This document shows, piece after piece, positions 59,824 to 64,000 of a DNA stretch of 64,000 nt. Within the stretch, counting starts at the first letter, position 1. Each line of letters begins with the position of its first letter. The DNA is from JANNBN01 sp031385545 (GTDB lineage Bacteria; Actinomycetota; Acidimicrobiia; Acidimicrobiales; JANYDT01): the NCBI GenBank assembly GCA_031385545.1, contig JANNBN010000145.1, forward strand, positions 22,265 to 86,264, given 5' to 3'. The notes under the pieces are model-generated. The model was not told where the DNA came from and made no database searches. It saw only the letters and a program-made list of their open reading frames with translations. The translations under genes and the position numbers were made by a program.

Positions 59824-60336
59824 TTACGGTGCTGAAGCTTTGACACGACCAGGGTTCTCTGACTTGTAGTCGGCACTGTGTTTGACCGCCATCCGGTCGG
59901 ACAGGAACACAAGCGTTCCGGTGGAGCCTGCAAAATGCCCGTCAAGCAAGACGGGCATTCCTGGCCGGAACAACTCCGGTGGCACGCCGGTATGCAACAC
60001 CGGGATCTGTACGCCGTTCTGCTCGATGGTGAACGAGACCTGCCGCCCCGTCTCGGTGACCGTTCCGTCGACCACGACACCGATGAGCGAGAACCGCCTA
60101 GTGCCGAGCGAGGAGCGTTGGGCAAGCGCTTCGTCGGCAGGCCGAAAGAATTGCGATGCGTCTCCCAGGCCTCGGACCAGTACGAAACCAAGCGCGCAGA
60201 CGATTGCTCCGAGAGCAACGAAGACCCGGGTACGGGATCCGCGGCGGGTGGGGACCACAACTGGCGCAACCGAGGGAAGAGCAACAGGATCGTTGACCAT
60301 AGTTGCGTCGGTTGGATCGGGATTGCGGAACGACAC
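59824..60336 (-). CDS. ccmE: Heme chaperone CcmE
   Basis: This membrane-anchored OB-fold chaperone binds heme covalently through a histidine and passes it to CcmF. The 170 residues comprise a disordered N-terminus (to 33), one membrane segment (about 38-55: VFVALGAIVCALGFVLVRGL), and the external OB-fold domain (FSLIGVVVDGTVTETGRQVS; LFRPGMPVLLDGHF). The heme-binding histidine is in DRMAVKHSADYKSENP, giving the H-x3-Y form. It starts 3 bp after the ccmD stop. Confidence 0.94.
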   Translation of the reverse strand: MSFRNPDPTDATMVNDPVALPSVAPVVVPTRRGSRTRVFVALGAIVCALGFVLVRGLGDASQFFRPADEALAQRSSLGTRRFSLIGVVVDGTVTETGRQVSFTIEQNGVQIPVLHTGVPPELFRPGMPVLLDGHFAGSTGTLVFLSDRMAVKHSADYKSENPGRVKASAP

Positions 60337-60339
60337 GAC

Positions 60340-60510
60340 TCAGCTGTCCTGACTGCGTGGCTCTGCCGAGTGCAGATCCTGTGCATCTACCGCCTGCTGC
60401 AGCGCCAGCACCTTTGCGGCTACTCGCCGGCCTTCGAGCACCGTGAACGCGGCATAACACCCGCTGGCACCGAACGCCACCAGGAACCCCACGACGGCAT
60501 ACGCGTTCAC
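60340..60510 (-). CDS. ccmD: Heme exporter accessory protein CcmD (56 residues)
   Basis: This is a small gene fitted exactly between ccmC and ccmE. The GTG at 60510 overlaps the ccmC stop codon by GTGA and the stop at 60340 lies 3 bp before the ccmE start. The product has one membrane helix (AYAVVGFLVAFGASGCYAAF) followed by a basic stretch (LEGRRVAAKVLALQQAV) and a polar tail, the usual CcmD plan. CcmD is needed to release holo-CcmE from the CcmABC complex. Identification rests on position, size and topology, since CcmD sequences are poorly conserved. Confidence 0.85.
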   Translation of the reverse strand: MNAYAVVGFLVAFGASGCYAAFTVLEGRRVAAKVLALQQAVDAQDLHSAEPRSQDS

Positions 60511-61304
60511 GCAGGGATACCCGATCGAGCAACGCGTCCCTCGGCCTGGCGCGCCGTGATTGCCGTGTCCAGGTCGTCACCGAGCAACGCGTCGTTCCAC
60601 CGTTCGATGCGGGTGCGGTGAATCATCAGCCATGAGAACAACACCGTGAACGCCACGAAACTCAGCAGCATGGTGGCAAGCGGCATGCCATCGATGGACG
60701 GCTTTTCTGGTTTGGCAAGCGTTGGGCCCTGGTGCAGGGTGTCCCACCACAGAACGCTGAAGTGCACGATGGGAACGTTGACGAACGCGAGCAACGATCC
60801 GAGCGCGGTTCGCCTGGCCCGCGAGGTTGGCGACGACGGCAGCTGGCGAAGCGTGACGACCCCGAGGTACATCAGCAACAGCACCAGGGTGCTGGCCATC
60901 CGAGCGTCTCGCAGGCGAAAGAACGTGCCCCAAGTGCCACGGCCCCAAATTGCGCCGAGGACGAACGTCATCGAAACGAAGAACACACCGATATGGGCCG
61001 CAGCGCCCGCTGCATGATCCCAGCCGATCTTGCGGGTGCGGGGCCATAGCCACAGCAAGGCACACACCACGTTGGTGGCAAAGGCCGCATAGGAAACCCA
61101 CGCAGTAGCCGGGTGGACATAGATCAACCGAGACGCTTCGCCCTGCACGTAGTCGGGCGCCGGCGTCGTGATCGCGAGGACGGAGACGAGGGCAAGCAGG
61201 ACGAAGGCCGATGCCCCCAGCAGCCACGAGATGGTTTGCCTGTCGCGGACCAACCGGGAGCGTCGACCTTCCGCCTGAGGTGGCTGATTTGTGCTCGGGC
61301 TCAT
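60507..61304 (-). CDS. ccmC: Heme handling protein CcmC
   Basis: This membrane protein presents heme to CcmE. The 265-residue product has six membrane segments and the conserved external histidines in SRLIYVHPATAWVSYAAFAT and VNVPIVHFSVLWWDTLHQG. The tryptophan-rich motif is unusual: where most CcmC read 'WGxPMWGTWWVWDARLT', this one reads WGRGTWGTFFRLRDARMAS, with three tryptophans replaced. The ATG at 61304 shares its A with the ccmB TGA stop (TGATG), so translation is coupled. A longer upstream frame was rejected because it lies within ccmB. Confidence 0.93.
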   Translation of the reverse strand: MSPSTNQPPQAEGRRSRLVRDRQTISWLLGASAFVLLALVSVLAITTPAPDYVQGEASRLIYVHPATAWVSYAAFATNVVCALLWLWPRTRKIGWDHAAGAAAHIGVFFVSMTFVLGAIWGRGTWGTFFRLRDARMASTLVLLLMYLGVVTLRQLPSSPTSRARRTALGSLLAFVNVPIVHFSVLWWDTLHQGPTLAKPEKPSIDGMPLATMLLSFVAFTVLFSWLMIHRTRIERWNDALLGDDLDTAITARQAEGRVARSGIPA

Positions 61305-62011
61305 CACTCCTCCATCAGGGCGCCGTAGGCGAGCACCCCAACCGCGACATAGACCACCGCGAACACCGCATCGACCCGAACCCAGGCCCACCCGGCGGCA
61401 GTTTCTGCCGTGAGTGCCCCCTGCCACGCCTGCACCGAAGCCAACAGCAGGGGCACGGTAATGGGCAGCAAAAGGACGGGTAACAGTGTCTCACGTACCC
61501 GGATTCCGGCCGACAGCGCGGCGTAACAGCTAGCCACCGCGCTGAGAGCGATAGTGGCCAGCACCATGACCGTGACGATCAGCAGCCAGGCCCCGGGAGA
61601 GGAGGGAACTGACACTCCGAACGCCACGCAGACAACGCCGCCGAGCAGCACTTCGATCGCCAGCAGTTGCAACGCCACGGCAGCGGCTTTTCCGACGAAG
61701 ACGCCAGCTGGGTCCAGGCCCCACAGACGCAGTTGGTCCCACGCACCGTCGTCCAGTTCGGACGATATCGAGCGCTGAACAAGCATCACTGCGCTGAACA
61801 GGACAGCAAGCCAGAACACGCCAGGAGCCACGTACGCAACCGGCACCGTGTCGCCGGACACCAGTGGGTCATTGACCAGAACGCGATCAAGACCGAACGC
61901 GAACAGCAACACAACTGTGAAGACAAATGGCAAAACCTGCCGAAGGGCAACGTGCGACCGCCACTCGACGGCCAAGTCTTTGGCAAGTACGACGCGGGCG
62001 TCATTCCACAT
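61304..62011 (-). CDS. ccmB: Heme exporter permease CcmB
   Basis: This is the membrane permease of the CcmABCD complex, which uses ATP to release heme-loaded CcmE. The 235 residues hold six membrane segments. Typical features are the N-terminal ARVVLAKDLAVEWRSHVALR and the segment FWLAVLFSAVMLVQRSISSE, DDGAWDQLRLWGLDPAGVFV, then RETLLPVLLLPITVPLLLAS. The ATG at 62011 overlaps the end of ccmA by 11 bp and was preferred to upstream in-frame codons inside ccmA. Confidence 0.94.
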   Translation of the reverse strand: MWNDARVVLAKDLAVEWRSHVALRQVLPFVFTVVLLFAFGLDRVLVNDPLVSGDTVPVAYVAPGVFWLAVLFSAVMLVQRSISSELDDGAWDQLRLWGLDPAGVFVGKAAAVALQLLAIEVLLGGVVCVAFGVSVPSSPGAWLLIVTVMVLATIALSAVASCYAALSAGIRVRETLLPVLLLPITVPLLLASVQAWQGALTAETAAGWAWVRVDAVFAVVYVAVGVLAYGALMEE

Positions 62012-62759
62012 CAGAGTCTCCGTGTTCGACCCGCGTGGTGTCGACGGCACGACCGCCCTGCACGTGCACGACAGAATCCGCCAGCCGAGCCGTTCGTTCG
62101 GTGTCGTGCGAAGCAATCAGCACGGTGGTACCGCAACCGACCGCCTCTCGCACCAGTTCATCGAGGAGGTCACGTCCGTCGGGGTCAAGTGCTGCATGCG
62201 GTTCGTCGAGCAACCACAGTGGTACTTCTCGGGCCAACAATGAAGCGAGAGCAACCCGCCGCCGCTGCCCCGCAGACAGGTGAGCGACGCGCAGATCTCG
62301 AAGGCGGCCGTCAAGCCCGAGTCGCGTGAGGGACGAATCGATGGCCTGGCCGGTACCGCTCCCGGCGGCCCGAACTGCGAACCGGACATTCTGCTCGACG
62401 CTGAGGTCGGCATACAGGCCGGTCGCATGGCCGAGATATCCAAGGTGGCGCCGCACCGAACGTCGATCAGCGCGGACGTTGCTGCCCAGCACGGTGACCG
62501 TCCCTCGCAGCGCCGGCACCAGCCCGGCAGCGACCCGCAACACCGTGGTCTTGCCTGCGCCGTTAGGCCCCTTCAAGACGCATACGTGACCGCGCGGAAC
62601 GGTGAGATCGAGCCCGGACAACGCCGGGAAGGTACCAAGCACCGCGACGACTGCGACCATGTGAACTGCGGGGCCCAGATCCCCTTCCCGTTCGTCCACA
62701 CCGACCACGCTACCGGCGAACGGAGAGATCGAAGCCCGGTGCTCGGAGACTCCGGCCAT
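62001..62759 (-). CDS. ccmA: Heme exporter ATP-binding protein CcmA
   Basis: This is the ATPase of the CcmABCD heme-release complex and the first gene of the ccm operon. The 252 residues contain Walker A in VLKGPNGAGKTTVLRVAAGL, the signature AHLSAGQRRRVALASLLARE, Walker B LWLLDEPHAALDPDGRDLLD and the switch IASHDTERTA. The start is uncertain: the ATG at 62759 gives about 34 extra residues before the usual first strand; a later start (MVAVVAVLG, near residue 35) is possible. Three 23 bp repeats abut the ATG at 62759. Confidence 0.93.
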   Translation of the reverse strand: MAGVSEHRASISPFAGSVVGVDEREGDLGPAVHMVAVVAVLGTFPALSGLDLTVPRGHVCVLKGPNGAGKTTVLRVAAGLVPALRGTVTVLGSNVRADRRSVRRHLGYLGHATGLYADLSVEQNVRFAVRAAGSGTGQAIDSSLTRLGLDGRLRDLRVAHLSAGQRRRVALASLLAREVPLWLLDEPHAALDPDGRDLLDELVREAVGCGTTVLIASHDTERTARLADSVVHVQGGRAVDTTRVEHGDSDVE

Positions 62760-62828
62760 GTTGGGCGATCTTCGGAGTTCAGGTTGGGCGCTGTTCGACG
62801 GTCGTGTTGGGCGATGTTCGACGGTCAG
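62760..62828. repeat. Three 23-bp tandem repeats in front of ccmA
   Basis: Three units of 23 bp (62760-62782, 62783-62805, 62806-62828), each beginning GTTGGGCG on the plus strand, follow head to tail. The last two differ at only a few positions. The array runs from the ccmA start codon to the end of the MFS gene, exactly where the ccm promoter should be. The period is about two DNA turns, so it may be an operator array. Confidence 0.6.
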
Positions 62829-64000
62829 GGCGAGAGCCGGACCGCTCGTGGCACGATCCGATCCAGTCGAACCGCCCAAACCGTCGCAACAGCTGCCAAC
62901 AGGGCACCGAACAACCACGTCCCGCGAAAGCTGATGCCGAGCCCGACGCCGGCGATCGCGCTCGACAGCCCGAAGCCACCTTGGAACATCATCATCTGCA
63001 GCCCGAAATAGCGGCCGAGCAGCCGCGGGGGTGCAAGGTCCGCCGTCAGCGGCCCTCGGGTTGGTCCGAGGCACGCCTCACCCAGCCCACCGATGCATTG
63101 TGCGCCGACGACCAGCCACGCTGCGCCAACGAGGGACTGGCCAACAGACACGATGCCGAACACGAACGCCAGCAGAAACATCACGAACATCACAGCAAGG
63201 GCAAGGAGTCGCGCCCGTCCCCTGATCAACCGGGTGACGGCAAGCTGTGTGACGATCACGGCGACAGCACCCGAAGTGGCAACGAGACCAACCATTTTCT
63301 CCGAGGCACCCAACCGTTTTAGGAACGTCGTCGGCATCACCAGGAACACCAGGCCGAACATCATCCCGGCGGCAAGATCGAGCGGCAGCAGCCGAACGAA
63401 GAAGCGGTCCCTGAAAACCTCCCGATAGGAGCCTTCCGGTGCAATCTCGTCCGCCGGGTCGTTGGTCCGGACCGGGTGGAGAAAGACCGCGATCAACGCG
63501 TATCCGAGGAACGACACGGAGTTGCCGAGGAACATCACATCGAACGTGACGGGCCGATCGGTCTTGAGGAAAAACCCTGCACCCGCAATCCCAATTCCTG
63601 CGCCGATGTTGAGCGCGATCCGAACCCACGAAGAAATCAGCGGCCGTTGTGCCGGTGTCACGAGAACCGCCGCAAATGCGTTCTGTGCCGGACCCATCAA
63701 ACCCTGGGCGACGCCGCCGAGGATGGTTACGACGAAGGCAGCGGGCAAAGACGACACGAGTGCGTACAGGGCATAGACAACCGCCGCAAAGACGAACGCG
63801 CACAGGAGCGCAGGCTTCGGGCCGAAACGGTCTGCCAACCAACCACCGACGGAAGCCATAGCGAGACCCACTACCGCCACCAGCGTCATCAAGGCGCCGG
63901 CCCACGCACTCGACAGCTTCAGTACATCGGTGAAGAAGATGAACAGAAAGCCGAACAGCATCCCGTTGCCGATCATGTTGACCAGCGTGGCCACCAGATA
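62825..64000 (-). CDS. MFS transporter (start beyond the window edge)
   Basis: This is a major facilitator superfamily membrane transporter whose 5' end lies outside the window; at least 391 residues are encoded here. The visible part begins in the first membrane segment (ATLVNMIGNGMLFGFLFIFF). The loop 2-3 motif reads GGWLADRFGPKPALLCAFVF, close to the MFS signature. About eleven to twelve segments follow, with a central cytoplasmic loop near PVRTNDPADEIAPEGSYREV. Such proteins export drugs or small metabolites; the substrate is unknown. Its 3' end touches the repeat array upstream of ccmA, on the same strand as the ccm operon. Confidence 0.88.
   Translation of the reverse strand, partial: YLVATLVNMIGNGMLFGFLFIFFTDVLKLSSAWAGALMTLVAVVGLAMASVGGWLADRFGPKPALLCAFVFAAVVYALYALVSSLPAAFVVTILGGVAQGLMGPAQNAFAAVLVTPAQRPLISSWVRIALNIGAGIGIAGAGFFLKTDRPVTFDVMFLGNSVSFLGYALIAVFLHPVRTNDPADEIAPEGSYREVFRDRFFVRLLPLDLAAGMMFGLVFLVMPTTFLKRLGASEKMVGLVATSGAVAVIVTQLAVTRLIRGRARLLALAVMFVMFLLAFVFGIVSVGQSLVGAAWLVVGAQCIGGLGEACLGPTRGPLTADLAPPRLLGRYFGLQMMMFQGGFGLSSAIAGVGLGISFRGTWLFGALLAAVATVWAVRLDRIVPRAVRLSP

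Noticed and set aside
62760..62828. Possible CRISPR array
   Set aside because: The repeats are directly adjacent with no spacers and no cas gene is nearby.
1..64000. tRNA, rRNA, insertion sequence or prophage genes
   Set aside because: No cloverleaf-like tRNA sequence, rRNA segment, transposase or integrase motif was noticed; tools such as tRNAscan-SE could find what reading by eye missed.

Overview
The window is about 64 kb of GC-rich chromosome from a free-living actinobacterium, probably of the class Acidimicrobiia or a close relative. The lineage call is an inference. It rests on actinobacterial marker families (DUF3107, DUF3499, actinobacterial-type SerC, a GpgS-like glucosyltransferase, a PdtaS-like kinase), on a mycothiol-dependent formaldehyde dehydrogenase with its metallo-hydrolase partner, and on frequent start codons placed 6-7 bp after a TANNNT box with no Shine-Dalgarno, as in leaderless actinobacterial mRNAs. 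No rRNA, tRNA, CRISPR array, transposase or prophage gene was seen.

Layout. 0.2-5.8 kb: CPBP protease, greA, a divergent GH15-like protein and a PAS-GAF-GGDEF-EAL protein. 5.7-14.5 kb: amino acid biosynthesis (an IclR regulator divergent from leuCD; serA; serC), an ASCH-like protein, a HutF-like protein that has lost its metal-binding residues, and an EEP-family phosphatase/nuclease. 14.5-23.0 kb: a nitroreductase, then a tightly packed six-gene cluster: stand-alone acyl carrier protein, acyl-CoA-dehydrogenase-like flavoprotein, amino acid:[carrier protein] ligase, DUF1839 protein, GH2-like protein and a double alpha/beta-hydrolase. 23.1-33.6 kb: FKBP lipoprotein, ilvC with a divergent IlvY-type regulator, a decayed GH1 beta-glucosidase gene, 2OG-Fe(II) oxygenase, thioredoxin-like protein, DUF169 protein, EamA transporter, then ilvBN behind a leader-peptide attenuator. 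33.7-45.3 kb: GpgS-like glycosyltransferase, etfBA, lipid-kinase-like protein, MarR regulator, glycerophosphodiesterase, PdtaS-like kinase, a pair of ArsA/GET3-type ATPases, DUF3107, and an Mrp Fe-S carrier. 45.4-55.9 kb: SufR-like regulator, ABC exporter pair, DUF3499, CtaA heme A synthase, sulfite-oxidase-like protein, CBS-less IMPDH-like enzyme, mscR and its partner. 55.9-64.0 kb: a complete System I cytochrome c maturation operon ccmABCDEFGHI, including a 56-residue ccmD, and a truncated MFS transporter.

How the genes work together. Leucine, isoleucine/valine and serine synthesis are covered by leuCD, ilvBN, ilvC, serA and serC, and local control can be read in the DNA: a palindrome between the IclR gene and leuC, a perfect LysR T-N11-A box between ilvY and ilvC, and an attenuator whose 13-residue leader peptide contains Ile-Ile-Leu-Val-Val in front of ilvB. 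The most unusual system is the carrier-protein cluster. By family knowledge the ligase charges a free amino acid onto the phosphopantetheine arm of the adjacent carrier protein. I infer that the flavoprotein then oxidises the tethered aminoacyl group and that the DUF1839 protein, which shows a Cys/His layout like BtrH-type acyl-ACP transferases, passes it to an acceptor, perhaps a glycoside handled by the GH2-like and hydrolase proteins. The product is unknown. Electron-transfer functions (etfBA, CtaA, ccm operon) and Fe-S handling (Mrp with its SufR-like neighbour) make up most of the rest.
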